From positions 1,335,541,804 through 1,335,605,803 of the forward strand of contig OY856410.1 of the NCBI GenBank assembly GCA_963693085.1: a DNA stretch of 64,000 nt. The letters are read 5' to 3'. Positions within the stretch are counted from its first letter, which is position 1; every line of letters begins with the position of its first letter. Source of the DNA: Alisma plantago-aquatica (Eukaryota; Streptophyta; Magnoliopsida; Alismatales; Alismataceae). Below are positions 47,567 through 59,439 of the stretch, in pieces. The notes under the pieces were generated by a model, which was not told the origin of the DNA, ran no database searches, and saw only the letters and a program-made list of their open reading frames with translations. Made by a program: the position numbers and the translations under genes.

Positions 47567-48774
47567 ATTCTACCAATCTACCCACCTTAGGGTTTTCCTT
47601 ATCCTGGACATGAAAATTCTAACATCTTATAACTATCATGAAATCTTACATATACTTGCATCTAGGGTAAGACTAATCATAACTATAGTCCATGCAATGG
47701 TACTAAAGGACTTCATAACTAAATCATACCATGTTCATTCTTCTCATCTTCATCTTCATCCACCATGGTGAAGATCCTAGCTTCTCTTTTCTCCCTAGGG
47801 TCTTGGTTGACTTGGGAATCTTTCTTTTGTAGGATCTTGGGGAAATTGGATCAGATATGGTCAGCCCCTCCACGGTAATAACAAACTCTAGTTCCATATA
47901 TGCATTCTCCTATATGATATCTATTACACTTGGTTCACTGAGTCCTTGCATGAGGGTTTGGATCAGGTTCCTCTTGTATTTTTCTCTTCTTGTCATTATG
48001 GCTCTTGTACTCTTTCTTGCTTCCTGAGGATACTCCATTTTTCCAGCATCATTTAGGGTGGTCCTCCAACTCTAGGTTATACTTGAGTGCCTCATGCACT
48101 ATCCTGATGCCACGTCTAGTCAAAGCATATCCCAAATCAGGTTTTAGGACACGCATGAACTTTTTTGCCAAATGTGTATCATATAAACCATAATCATACT
48201 TATGCAACACACAAAACCTCATTGCATATTGGTTAACAGTTGAGTCAACTATCTCAGGTGCTTGAACTACATATCCTTCTTCTCTATCATGGCCTCAGAG
48301 ATGTAATGGTTCTGGAAGGTAGTGGTTATCTCCTCCCAGGTCAACGACTCAGCATTGGGTCCTCAAGCATTGGTGAAGTTCTCCCACAAAGTATCAGCTA
48401 CACTCTTCAACATGTGTGTCCCAAAGCAAACTTTTGAAGGCTCGAGACATCCTAATTCATGAAAACGGTGATGGACATTGAGAAGCCACTCTTTAGTACG
48501 ACCAACTACATTGGTCTCAGTTCTCTAGAGAAGGTTTCTAGCTTGATCTTCAGGAAGTCTACTAAGGTCAACTCCTGGTTCCTTAGTTGATGTGGTCTTC
48601 CTTGTTGACCAGATATAACATTGGTAAGAGCCTTGATGAGCACTTCTAGAGGTGCATTAGAGTTACCATTAGGGTTAACCCTCCAAAAGCACTATGATCA
48701 CTTCTCCCATTGGAAGAGCTTCCCTCTCCATCTATGTGCTCCTTTCCCTTATTAGATTTCCTCTTGGGAGCCAT
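47567..48774 (-). pseudogene. Element D: gag with two zinc-knuckle remnants; pol deleted
   Basis: The start is at 48774 (MAPKRKSNKGKEHIDGEGSS), 67 bases inside the PBS, which fits a true gag N-terminus. The middle shows QYAMRFCVLHKYDYGLYD and KFMRVLKPDLGYALTRRG, matching the gag capsid C-terminal half. Near 47835-47940 it shows CNRYHIGECIYGTRVCYY and GGADHI, with a stop, then SNFP, a decayed double zinc knuckle with two ligand Cys changed. Only about 300 bases separate the knuckle from the PPT, so protease, RT, RNase H and integrase were removed by one large internal deletion. Confidence 0.75.
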
Positions 48775-48840
48775 CTACAAAAGGGAACATAAACTATATG
48801 AGATTTTGAGAAAAAACTAGTGGCCAACTATATTTTTTCT

Positions 48841-48852
48841 CTAATACCATAT
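48841..48852 (-). other. Element D: primer binding site (tRNA-Met type)
   Basis: The minus strand reads ATATGGTATTAGAG directly after the LTR end GGGATGTTACA. It supports 48853 as the inner end of the 5' LTR. Confidence 0.75.
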
Positions 48853-51581
48853 TGTAACATCCCAATTTTTTGAAACATGTAATTCACTGAGCATAAGCAT
48901 AATCTCATTGGGAATATCACAAACATGATAATCATTGCATAAAAATAAAATTTGATAAACCAACACAGGATACATTGCATAGTTTCTCATATCTCAAACT
49001 CATAACATAAAACTCATACTCTAAACTGAACACATGTCTCATATGCATAAGGAAAAATATAAACTATTGATAGTTGGCACCCCACCAGGTCTGGTCCCAG
49101 ATGTCCTTGAGCTCCTTCTTCAGCTGGTCCTTAGATAGCTTTATTCTTCATGTTGCCCCTTTCCTACGGGCATCACGCCCCCATCCATGCATAAAACAAT
49201 TTGTAAGTGGAATTGAACATATTATAAAACTAAAATAACATATACTTTGAAAAGTAAACATTTAACATCATGAAAATAAACTTTGCATTTTATAATTGTC
49301 TTTTATCTAACTTATACAAGAATTTTCAAAAAAAATGCACTGTGGTGCCTCTTCTCTTTGCATTAGAGTGCTTTGTATGTTAGGACATCCCATGATTTGC
49401 ACTGAAGTGCACTGTAGCTAGGAAATCCCATCATTTGTACAGAAGTACATTGTATGCTAGGAAAGCCCATGACGAGGATCTTATATATGGTTCATTCATC
49501 ATCTTTACTCTTTACTCTTGAGTACTCTTTACTCTTGCTCTTAAATATGAATATGATGTGATATGATAATTCTTGAAGATAAAGAGTAAAACAAATTCAT
49601 TTATCCATTAACTTCTAATTTGAATCAATAAAACTATAGCATGCATAATAAATTCACATAATAACATGTACCTGGTACATAATAGCATATAAACATATAA
49701 TAATAATGTTCAAAGTGCATAGACCAGTTATAGAGATTGAAGCAGCTCCTAATGTTCTCTGATGTTGAGGAAACCATAGTTACCATGTTGAAACAATTAA
49801 TTTTTGCTAATGATTTATATTCAAGTAGACTTCTAGGGTTTTAGAGTTCTTTAGGGGTTGATGAAAATTCGTGAGGCTTCAAAACCTAGTTATTATGATT
49901 CCTTGTGTTTTTATATTTCCAACGAATACTTATTTGTATTTATGTGATCATGTATGAATTAGTTATGTAATTTACAAAGACTGGCCAAGAAAAAATCTTG
50001 AAAAATTCATGTGGTTACATTAGGATTACAAAAATGCATTGGGCCCTGTTGAGGTGGCCCACTCATTAATGGTCAGATGGCTCAGGTCAACCCGAGGGTG
50101 GAACGTGCTTGGGACAAGCAGGTGCACGGCCAAAAACCCTCGAAAAGCCCTTGCGACCAAAATTGACCGATTGAAACAAGATGGGTAAAGGAGGGAAATC
50201 ACATTTGGCTTTGTTCTTCCTTTGATCAATGAAGAACACTGAGAAAAATTGTTGAAGAATGTCAAGATCCAAAACTATGGCAAGATGGGTCTTTGTACAA
50301 AACTAAGTCACATGGGACTTCCCCAATTGCCCCTGATGCCAACGAGCCAAACAATGACTTCATAGGTGAGTTGTAAAGTCAAATTTGTCCCCACTGAACA
50401 AACCAATAACTAAGTCTGGAAAACCAAAGGATGGACTCTCACAATACAAACTGAAGGTCTAGGTAAGTTCAGCACACCATGGCAAAGCTAGCCACCCGCA
50501 AACCAAGCAACAAGATGATCGGGAGACTAAAATTGGCAATGAGATTCCAAATAAGGGAAAAAGAGGGAAAAGTTGATATCTACAACTCGGGGGAAAATTG
50601 AACGTAGAAAAAGGGTCTTTGACTCTTGGGTGATCTTGCGAAAGCTTCCTATGGACTCACAGAGTTCATACATCCCGAGAAGGACCCACATAAATGGAAA
50701 AAGTAAGACGAAGAAGGGATGTTGGATGTGGCAGTGTAATATGGAAAAACAACAACAAGGTTTTGTTTCTATGTGTTCACCCATCGATTTCGGTGGGTTA
50801 TATATAGGTTTCCCCATCTAACAAGGTTGGTGTTACTTGTGGAGGAAGAAATAGGGAAAACATTGGGGCGGTCTAGTCGACTAGGGACTCTAGGGTACCA
50901 AACCCTAGCATATAAGGGGTCAGAAGGTTCAGGAAGGCATGAGGATGGTGAAGAAAAGATATGTTTGAGCTAGGAGTCAGTAGAGAGGGAGATCAGGAGG
51001 GAGAGACATCAGCCCTACTACAACAATCTGATTGGGACTCAGAAGGATGACGGAGAAAGACACGGTTCATCAGATGGGTCTATTGATCAGGGGGATTGAT
51101 TGCCACTGTCTGATCTGATCTGAGGTCAAAAAAAAGGCAGTGTGACACTTATTTCACTAAATAAGGCCTACGACCAAAGTGTAGATACATAAGGATTAGG
51201 TTTATTTAAATTTTTCTTATGTTCTTTCTCATGAAATTTGGGACATCAAAGGAAGTATGAACCTAACCAAATGGTGTGTTACCAAATTTGGATGCAAGGA
51301 TTCCAAAAATCAAGTTGGATTTTAGTTTTGAGACTTCCTACTACATGTTGTTTTCCTTTCCAAGTTAAATCTTATTTTAATTATCCAAAACCATCTAAAA
51401 ATATTTATAGGGAAGTATTTTGAGGAAAGCTATAAAACATCGTTTAAAGTTCACATAAAAATTGTTAGGTCAAATTAATATTATTACAAAGGTCATTTCA
51501 CTTTATCCACATACATAGTACTAATGTGCTAAATTAGGGTTTCTAATTAGGTGTAATATGGAAACAAAATAGGGTGTTGCA
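48853..51581 (-). mobile_element. Element D: 5' LTR, about 2.7 kb
   Basis: On the minus strand it starts TGCAACACCC (51581) and ends GGGATGTTACA (48853), imperfectly complementary ends typical of these LTRs, with the PBS next to the inner end. No coding. Near 49330-49480 the string 'gcactg(a/t)(a/g)gtgcact(t/g)tatg..aggacatccca' recurs about three times. It is inserted in the integrase of H; H sequence resumes at 51582. Confidence 0.7.
50798..50808 (-). promoter_or_regulatory. Possible TATA box of the D 5' LTR
   Basis: The minus strand reads CCTATATATAACCC, about 770 bases from the LTR start. Confidence 0.5.
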
Positions 51582-52200
51582 ATCAGTATGCCCCCTTATG
51601 AAGCTCTTTATGGGAAGTCATGTTGATCACATCTTCACTGGGATGATGCTGCAAGAGGACCCTATTTAGGTTAGAGGAACTACATTTATACATAGAAAAT
51701 GCCGCTTTAATCAAGTAGAGACTAAAGAAAATCCAAGATCGCCAAAGTCCTATGTAAAATCAACTATGTGGGAGGTCGTGTGTTTTTCAAGATCTGACCC
51801 TTCATGTCATAGATAAGAATTGAAGGAAGTTGAGTCCCGATATGTGAGTCTGCTTGATATTTTGGAATGGATTGGTGAGTTTGCTTATCATCTTGTCCTA
51901 CCTCCTCAGTATAAGATGATGTATGATGTTATCTGTGTGTTAATCTGAAGCACTATGTGAAGGGCCCTTCTCATGTTCTAAACATTCAACCTATAGAGAT
52001 CCAAGATAGGTTTTCCTACACATAAGAACCTTTATGGATCTTGGATTCAAATTTGAAGGATCTCAAAATAAAAGAATTGAGATTGTTAAAGTCTATGGAA
52101 ACACCATGGCAAGTATGAAGCCACATGGGAGATGAAGACGGACACGGATAAAGAACAACCATACCTTTTTTCTATCTAGGCCGAATTTTGAGGGGAAAAT
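51582..52200 (+). pseudogene. Element H: integrase C-terminus with chromodomain-like end (plus strand)
   Basis: It begins SMPPYEALYGKSC, the conserved integrase block (usually MAPYEALYG), then HLHWDDA. It continues with a VGGRVFFKI-like block, KHYVKGPSHVLNIQPIEIQD and RFSYT, EPLWILDSNLKDLKIKEL and a final weak METPWQV..SHMGDE segment where the chromodomain end is expected. Stops are frequent. The 5' part of H is absent: element D interrupts it at 51581. Confidence 0.8.
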
Positions 52201-52230
52201 TCATAATAAGGAGGGAAGGATCTAGCAGTA
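52201..52230 (+). other. Element H: polypurine tract
   Basis: 'ttttgaggggaaaattcat' (just before) and 'aataaggagggaagga' lead directly to the probable LTR start TGTAATTTCAATAC at 52231. Confidence 0.7.
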
Positions 52231-54185
52231 TGTAATTTCAATACTTTGGATGAGTTGTAATGTAATTAACACAACTTTTAGTTTGTTTTATATAAATAAG
52301 AATTTTGTGTATATTTTTTACAAACAAGTCCAAGTAATGCATTGTGCCAATAAATACTTTGTGACTTTATTTTATATAAATAAATGTATAAGATGATTTT
52401 TATTTGATTGAAGAGAACATAAGTAAAATTCTGGAAGATTCCATGTTAGTTGATGGCATGGATGATGAATTAAAGAATTGTTCATAATTCCTTGAACACA
52501 AACTTTTACATATCAAACAAATTCTTTTTTAGACTAATTTTTAGTCCAATGATGGATAATGGTCATAGGAGAATAACCCTAAAAATTCAATTTATGATGT
52601 ATTAATATGTGGCATGGGAAATTAAATTGAGTAATTACTTGAAAGGGAAGAAAAGAGTAGTTATTGTTCCCTTTTTGGGCTCAACTTTTTCCTAACCTAA
52701 GATAAGTCTAATATAAGAAACACCCCAAATTTTGGTATATTGGATGCTTCTAGAGACCTAGATGATTTTCTAAAGATATTGATAAAATTGGAAAAAGGTA
52801 GATAAATCCAATGTAAGTCGGATTTGGAAGTAATATCGAAACATAAGTCATGGGGCATGCCCGAAATTTGGGGTGTTTTGTGGATGCACCAGATGAAACT
52901 GACTATGGATTAATGATTAGACGACTCATGTCCATTATCTACCTTCTCTCTCCACCAACAATAGTTTCCCTTTAAAACTAGTATGTTGGCTTTAGGAAGT
53001 TGAGTGATAGTCAATAAGCCATGAAATGGGCACTATCTCCTCTTGTGGAGATAGTGACTAAACCCCAAAGACACTAGGACTCTAGGTATAGCTACTGATG
53101 GATCCCCTCAACCCTGTATAAGGACCCCACTAGTCACCCCTAGACTCCTTCAACTCAAACCACTTCTCGGTTGCCCACGACAACACATGTAACCTACTGG
53201 TGAGTTCCACCTCCATCTTTGGCAATGAAAACCTTGTCTTGATGGTTCATAACAACTCCATCCAATTGACTTGGTATGATCCTTCATAAGGATCCCATCA
53301 AGTCACTTCAAGTGTCGAAGAAGCATGAGGATACCCCAAACCATCGTATGATCTCTATCCCTCATATTCATTTCTAACGATCATCTATTGACCTAGAAAC
53401 CATCTCCCCAGACCATCTCACTATGAGCCAATAGGCTCTATGGCATGGGGGAGTCATGTTAGACTCAGCATGACCCTTGGCATTGGATTTCAAGGATAGT
53501 AGCTTGTGATCAACCTTAGAGTTGATTCCATGGCTAGCTACTTTGCGAGCGAGCCATGGGAAGGCAATCACGACAAGGGAATTAATCCCATGCCCCAATC
53601 TACATGACCAAACTAGGTCACTATGTAAGGGTTAAGGGTAATTGTCCCAGTTTGAAATCAGGTTGAACCATGCTCACATGGGTGATGTGGCATGTTGTGA
53701 TCACTCTATAAATGATTATTTTCATAGAAATTCTTATAAACAACATATCTCAAAAATTGATCTAAATATTATGTAGAATTTGAAACTAAGGGTTTTGTAA
53801 TCTAATTCAGTATTGCATTGAAAAAAGTATACAATGATGCATGTATTTATATTTAGAACTATAAGAAAACCCTAGTTTTGAGAAATAATGATATTATATT
53901 GTGTAATATAATTTATTATGCTATAAGATGAACTATTTTAATGATGATGAAATTGGATGATAACCTTAAATATTAGGATTACCTATGGTGTCTAATTAGG
54001 GTTTCCTATTCTAGGGACCCATAATGTGAAAGTTTTTGGGGTTTTGTAATACAACCTTAAGCCAGCCTTAATTCGACCCCAAAACCAAACCCTTAAGACC
54101 AAGAATAAAACAAATGTTGAGGTACAAAGTTGGGAATTGTTCTGAATATTCATAAAATTGAGATTTTTTTAGCCTTCATGTGATG
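52231..54185 (+). mobile_element. Element H: probable 3' LTR, right limit unresolved; no genes
   Basis: Non-coding and AT-rich. It begins TGTAATTTC after the PPT. A pair 'aaacaccccaaatttt' (about 52718) and 'gaaatttggggtgtttt' (about 52862) forms a short inverted repeat. A possible end is near 54053 (TTTTGTAATACA). I saw no homology to the LTRs of A, D, E or J that would fix the boundary. Confidence 0.45.
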
Positions 54186-54189
54186 GTCG

Positions 54190-55299
54190 GAAGATGCATA
54201 AAGGGTTGTTTCATGTGGACACTGGGAGGCATGTGTTGGGAGTGGACTTACTTGGAGGAGGTGTTAGTAGGGACAAAGGTTTTTTTGAAGATCTAACTAT
54301 TAGGAGGGCAAACAAGGTTGTCGACTTGATGCATTTACTCCCCCAGTTGCATGATCCACAAATCAAGCTTCTTTTATTATGTACTTGTATGGGTACATCC
54401 AAGCTTATGTTTGGTTTAAGAACATGTCAATCTGCATACATGGAGCAGGATGTAAAATGGTTTGACAAACGTCTAAGTGGGTCAGTTGCGGATATTGTGG
54501 TATGTGGAGGCCTTTTTTTGTGACCTCTAATGGCGGGTGTTATCCTTTCCCATTAGACTCACAGCTTGGGCTTGTATTCTGCAATGGATGCTTCTTCATA
54601 TGCATTTGTGGCCTTCATATCCCAATCGTGGGTGCTCCAAGATCATATTTTATGAGATAGTGTGATACACGGTATGGAATCTGATTTTAAGTATGCTTTA
54701 GATTGTCTGCCTACCACAATTCCATCTTTCGATCTTACCTATTTTGCTAATAAGGACACCGTCCCGCCTAAATCCGAGAATGATTTGTCGAGATCCATTT
54801 TTAGCAAAATTGTTAAGGACATGCATATTGAGTTTGACATGACTGTTAGACAAAAAGTAGATTTTTAGTGTCTACAAGTCGAGCATTCTCAAGATTTTCT
54901 TATTGCTATCCCATTGACGGCCTTAGACTGCATATGTCACCAGTAAAGTATCATATTGCTCTCAGATATTGTCTTATGATTCCTGTATTCCCAATTAATG
55001 ACACTTGTCTAGTCTGCCATAAATCTTGCTTACACACTTTTAGGAAGCATGGTGTTCATTGTAGAGAACTTCCAGGTTTCAAATATAGACATGATCTTGT
55101 CATAGATGTTCTTTATTATATACTTAGACACGCTGGAGTTGCTTCTAAGAAAGAAGCACCTGTGAATTTTTTAATGGATACACCGGAGGGGAGATCGACA
55201 CTTAGACCAACAGATGTTTTAATCTGGTGGCATTATGATGAATGCATATTCATCCTAGTTTTAGTCACCATTTTGGCCCAATTTTGCATTGAATGCTAA
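54190..55299 (+). pseudogene. C-terminal fragment of a plant non-LTR-type reverse transcriptase protein
   Basis: The frames give LLGGGVSRDKGFFEDLTIRR, KVVDLMHLLPQLHDPQIKLL, MFGLRTCQSAYMEQDVKWFD, IVVCGG, then YALDCLPTTIPSFDLTYFAN, FDMTVRQK, MSPVKYHIALRYCLMIPVFP, a zinc-binding pattern CLVCHKSCLHTFRKHGVHC (CX2CX10HX3C), LPGFKYRHDLVIDVLYYILR and KKEAPVNFL, GRSTLRPTDVLIWW. I recognise this as the C-terminal part of RT-like proteins widespread in plant annotations. The RT catalytic part upstream is missing, and after 'LRPTDVLI' the sequence degenerates. Three open pieces (54194-54523, 54662-54868, 54868-55299) are split by stops and a shift. Confidence 0.7.
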
Positions 55300-55589
55300 T
55301 ATTCACCCCTTGAATATGCTCATATACTATTTTCCTCAGTTCCATATCATTATTTAGAGTTTTGATCAAATCCATCTGTATCCATTGTAGGATTGACATC
55401 ATACTATGTGTGCTAGTATAGGAGGTGTAGGGGACAGTGGTCCCGCTAACTGACTAGCAGGCCCAAGAAACTTTTGATAATTTGTACCCTTTGTCGATGG
55501 CCAAATCCTTCATCAGAAAAGTAGCCTCATCAGTCAGAGCATTCATCAATGCAGGCCTTTTGACCCTCAGTAATACCACCCCCCCGGTG

Positions 55590-55985
55590 GGTTTGTTTCA
55601 TGATGACCGCGATCGCGGCCAAGGAGGCTATGACTATGACCTAGTTGCACCTCGACCTGACTTGGACTGCAACCTCAGAAAATTACGACCGACCATGAGT
55701 TAAAGTGCACCGCGATCAAGGTCCACACCTTCTCGACCATGACCACAATGCTAGAAGATGCCTACACCTTGACCTAAAGAAGACTGTGACCTGAAGAGGA
55801 TCGTGACCACGATCTTATCCCTCCATGACCTAACTTTGACCGCGAACGGTACCACACTGTGACTGTGGCACACCAGTGCAACTGCAGAACACCACCACGA
55901 CCACGGCCAAGCAAAGATGGACCGTGACCGCGGTATACAACCTCGACCGCATCCAGTACCTCGATCGCAGAGTTAAGTTGGTGGC
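55590..55985. repeat. GC-rich array of GACCGCGATCG-like motifs in the U3 of G
   Basis: Examples: gaccgcgatcgcggcc, caccgcgatcaagg, gatcgtgaccacgatc, ttgaccgcgaacgg, cacgaccacggcc, gaccgtgaccgcggt, ctcgaccgcat and ctcgatcgcag. There are about fifteen variants in 400 bases, directly upstream of the TATA box. The stretch is much richer in CpG than the surrounding AT-rich DNA. Confidence 0.75.
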
Positions 55986-55989
55986 CTGC

Positions 55990-56001
55990 GCCTATAAATA
56001 G
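55990..56001 (+). promoter_or_regulatory. TATA box of the G LTR
   Basis: cCTATAAATAGGcc is a consensus plant TATA box, framed by a GGCC palindrome. It lies at the end of the motif array and at the expected U3/R position, upstream of PBS and gag on the same strand. Confidence 0.8.
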
Positions 56002-57141
56002 GCCACCCACCTATCTTATCAAAGCATCTCTTCCATGATGTCGGGAGGCTGCCACTCTATGCCCAGCCCTTAGGAAGACGATCTCCACTTCCAAGGACTA
56101 CCTCTATGGAGTTCTTACCTCTCCTCCATATCCATTCCATCCAGATCAATCTTCTATCCACGAGAGTGGAGGGACTTCAAGATCTGCATATCTACTCTGC
56201 CACCAGTCACCTACCGCTTTTTCTCTTGTAAGTAAGAGAAGAGAAGAGAAGGAAGAAGGAGAGAGATTTGCCTCGCCTGCCTTGGTGTTCTCTCCCTCCT
56301 CATTCCAGATCTTCCCTGACATCGTGTAGAAGACCATTTCTCCACTTAGCTCCGGTCACCTTCTTCACCATGACCATGGAGCAATCTTCCCTCTCTCTTG
56401 TTTTTCTTGTCTCCATCATGAGGAGCGATTAGTCCTCTTCACTAGGGTGTGGGAACTAGCCCCACTACCCATGCTTACGTGTTCATCTTAAAACATTTCA
56501 TGGTTTGTATATAACTCTTCATCTCGTGTTAATCGTTTGATGTGTGCTTGTGGACTAATCACATGCCTTGCATGATCTATTATAACCCTTTGTTGTGAGA
56601 ACTTCAATACTTAGGTTTATTAATATTGTTTAACATGGTTGATGCCTTGACAAGAACTTCTGAAAGATATCTTTGGAGTAGTAAGTGTGTGATCTGTAGG
56701 TGATGAGACATTTGATGCCTATAGGTGATGCTTACGCAAACCTAACTTCCGTACGGAGGGTTTGTAACTCCATTTGGATAGTTGTTTCCAGCCTGGATAT
56801 GTTTTGGATGTGTTTGCATGAGTAGTAGTAGTGAAACCTGGTTCCACCCCAATGATTCACATCATTAATCCAGACTTTGTTTTAATTCCCCCTCTTTTAC
56901 TTTCCTTGCAATTAGTTTAACTAAACTCAACCCAACTCTTAGTTCTAATTATTAGTCTTACTTGGACTGGATCCGACTAGCAAGATTCTAAAAAATGTTT
57001 TACTTTGGAATTTGATCCTTGACTATACTATAATAAGACCTATCTGCTTGTGGGTGGTATTATTGCACGAGGTTTTGGTAAAAACTCAGGGATTTCATCC
57101 CTGGGTGAATTTGTTGGTGCAGTAAAAATCACGTCAAATTC

Positions 57142-57159
57142 TGGCACCATTTCCCTGGA
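57142..57159 (+). other. Element G: primer binding site (tRNA-Asp type)
   Basis: TGGCACCATTTCCCTGGA resembles the Athila-type site TGGCGCCGTTGCCGGGGA. Differences are mostly C-to-T and G-to-A. Confidence 0.75.
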
Positions 57160-57410
57160 GAGCATAATCGTCTAGTTAAATCTAGTTCTATTAAGGTTAA
57201 TCTAGGATTTTTCTTGCACTTTTTGATATTATTGATCATACACTTGAATTCGGTTCTACTCTGTCCATCTTACTCCTGAAAGATCTTTCCATCCTAGTTA
57301 CCCCCAAAGACTAGTGCATGCACCATTCGAATAGTTTCAGCCTTGCTACTAGCTTTGACCCTGAGATAGAACAAACCTTTTGTCGTCAGAGTAGAGAGAA
57401 CCAAGCTAGG

Positions 57411-58154
57411 ATGGCACAAGAGGAGGAAATTTCCTGAAGGGTGGCTCAAGCCCTTAATGCGCAAAGAGATAGGCTTATGCAAGAAGCCCGAGCTGCAGTT
57501 CAAGAAGAAATCCAAGCAGCTCAAGTAGTAGAGTTACAAAAGGACCTTAGAGAGTTCTCCATCCCTAAGGCTGCTGACGTTCATCACCCAGTACAACCTC
57601 CTCCCATCAATGCTCCTAATTTTGAGATCAGGGCACATTGGGTTACACTGCTTCAGAACAGCCCTTTCTATGGTAAGCAAGGAGAAGATAGTCAAGAACA
57701 TCTTCTAAGGTTTATAGACCTATGTGTTATGACAAAGCATAATGGAGTCACAGATGATGCCATTAGACTCTGTCTTTTCAAATATTCTCTTGTTGATAGA
57801 GCCATGAATTGGTATAACTCCTTGCAATGTGAACCCATCACTACTTGGGAATAACTTCAAAATGTTTTTCTAGAAAAATTCTACCATCCTTCCCTCACCT
57901 ATGAAATTAGGGGCCGCATAACACAATGTGTTCAGGCCCCTGGAGAAACCCTTATAGAAGCATTGGAAAGATACAAAGAGCTTCTACGCAAGTGTCCACA
58001 CCATGGCATTCCTAAGAATCTGCTCATCAAAATCTTTTATAGCGGTGTGGATGATGATATCAAGAAGTTTTTAAACTCCTCATCTGGAGGAAACTTCATG
58101 CGTCAAAGCTATGATAGCGCATGGAAGGTTGTCACCCTTGGAGCTAAAAATTAA
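57411..58154 (+). pseudogene. Element G: gag capsid
   Basis: ATG at 57411 begins MAQEEEIS, one TGA, then RVAQALNAQRDRLMQEARAA, VQEEIQAAQVVELQKDLREF, INAPNFEIRAHWVTLLQNSP, DSQEHLLRFIDLCVMTKHNG, AIRLCLFKYSLVDRAMNWYN, TAA, then LEKFYHPSLTYEIRGRITQ, ALERYKELLRKCPHHGIPKN and IKIFYSGVDDDIKKFLN. This is the full capsid domain of an Athila-like gag in one frame with few stops (57435 TGA, 57852 TAA, 58154 TAA). The start suits the 250-base leader after the PBS. It is the best-preserved gag in the window. Confidence 0.88.
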
Positions 58155-59300
58155 ACCAACTGGGTTAGACCCATAAGCAAAGGAGTGTTGAAGGTAGCTA
58201 TGGAAGAAGCTACTCCTGAGTATAAGTTTATCAATGAATCCCTAAAGCTACTAGTTGCTAAGAAAGACAATATCTAATCATTGTTTTCCGCCTACGAAAG
58301 GAGGTGCTCGCCCCCTCGACAACAAGAACAAGTCAAGTCAGCTTCTCTATTTTTTGAAGCATGTAAAGGCACTGATCATTCTACTCTAGCTTCTAATATT
58401 CGCTATGATGTCATTCTGGGAAATACTTGTACCCAAGGAGGTAATGGTCAGATGGAAAATTTGAATGCTATCCACACTATCCCTGGTCATGGATATCATA
58501 ATCTGAATCAGAACAAGAACCATCCAAGTTTTCAATATGGAAATCCTTCAGGAGCAGAAAACTCACAACAACTTGGTTCAGATAATCAACAATGTAGTCC
58601 TTCGGGATACCAGTATAACCAACAACAAAATTTCAGGAATCAAGGGAACTTTAGAGGTAATTTCCATAATAGAAACTACAACCAGTATCAAAACAACTCT
58701 TAGTTCCAGAATCTAAACCAAGTCCCTTATCAACATCAACAACAAGGGCCTCAAGTCGGTCCCATCTCCTCTGACGACAAACTGTCAGCTATTAAGCAGA
58801 TGCTTCAGTCACAACAGACTATGATAGCGAATCAGCAAGCCCATCAGAAGGCTATTGAATCCCAACTAGCTCAACTTTTAGCTAGACTCAAGCCGCCTAT
58901 TGTAGCTTTTGGTGTCCAACCAGAGAACAATCCTAAGAATCCAGAGTAACTAAAAGATGTCACCACCTGATCAGGAAAAAACTATTTTGTTCCTCCTATC
59001 AAGACACCTATGGTAGTTACGGACGATGATGACTTTGTGACTGCCCAAGACTCTATAGTACTTGAATCCCAATCAAAAGAACCACCAACCACTGATAAGA
59101 CAGACAAAGCAAGTTCTAAAGAACTTGTTGTTGTAGAGGCTGAAGACACTCCTAAGCCAGCGATGTGCCAGTATAGAAGCCTCGTCCTCCCTTCCCAACT
59201 CGACTAAAGCAGATAAGCCTTGACACACATTTCAACAAGTTCAAGGAAGCAATGAAGAAGATTCATGTTGATATACCCTTTCTAGATGTGTTGGCTGAGA
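58155..59300 (+). pseudogene. Element G: gag C-terminal linker, Gln/Asn-rich
   Basis: It continues the gag frame (58281 and 59010 are offset from 57441 by multiples of three). The stretch 58281-58703 is rich in Asn and Gln (QYNQQQNFRNQGNFRGNFHN). Then comes LSAIKQMLQSQQTMIANQQA, a helical stretch, and the acidic region 59010-59207. A classical CCHC knuckle was not found, which is common in Athila-like gag. Stops at 58277, 58703 and near 58950 are compatible with CAG/CAA changes. Confidence 0.75.
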
Positions 59301-59439
59301 TACCAGCCTGGACGAAGTACTTAAAATCACTCCTCACAAGGAAATATATAACTGAAGATTATGAGACAGTCAAGTTAGCAACAACTACTTCTGATATTAT
59401 TCATAGCAAGATGCCCAAGAAGTAGAAAGACCCAAGATC

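Larger units (their letters stand above)
55400..57130 (+). mobile_element. Element G: 5' LTR (Athila-like), left limit approximate
   Basis: It ends just before the PBS at 57142. U3 contains a GC-rich motif array (55590-55985) and a TATA box at 55991. The R/U5 part (56570-57100) is homologous to LTR L on the other strand at about 17960-18500. The left boundary may be TGTAGGGGACAG near 55428, but this is not certain, because no second copy lies in the window. Confidence 0.65.
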
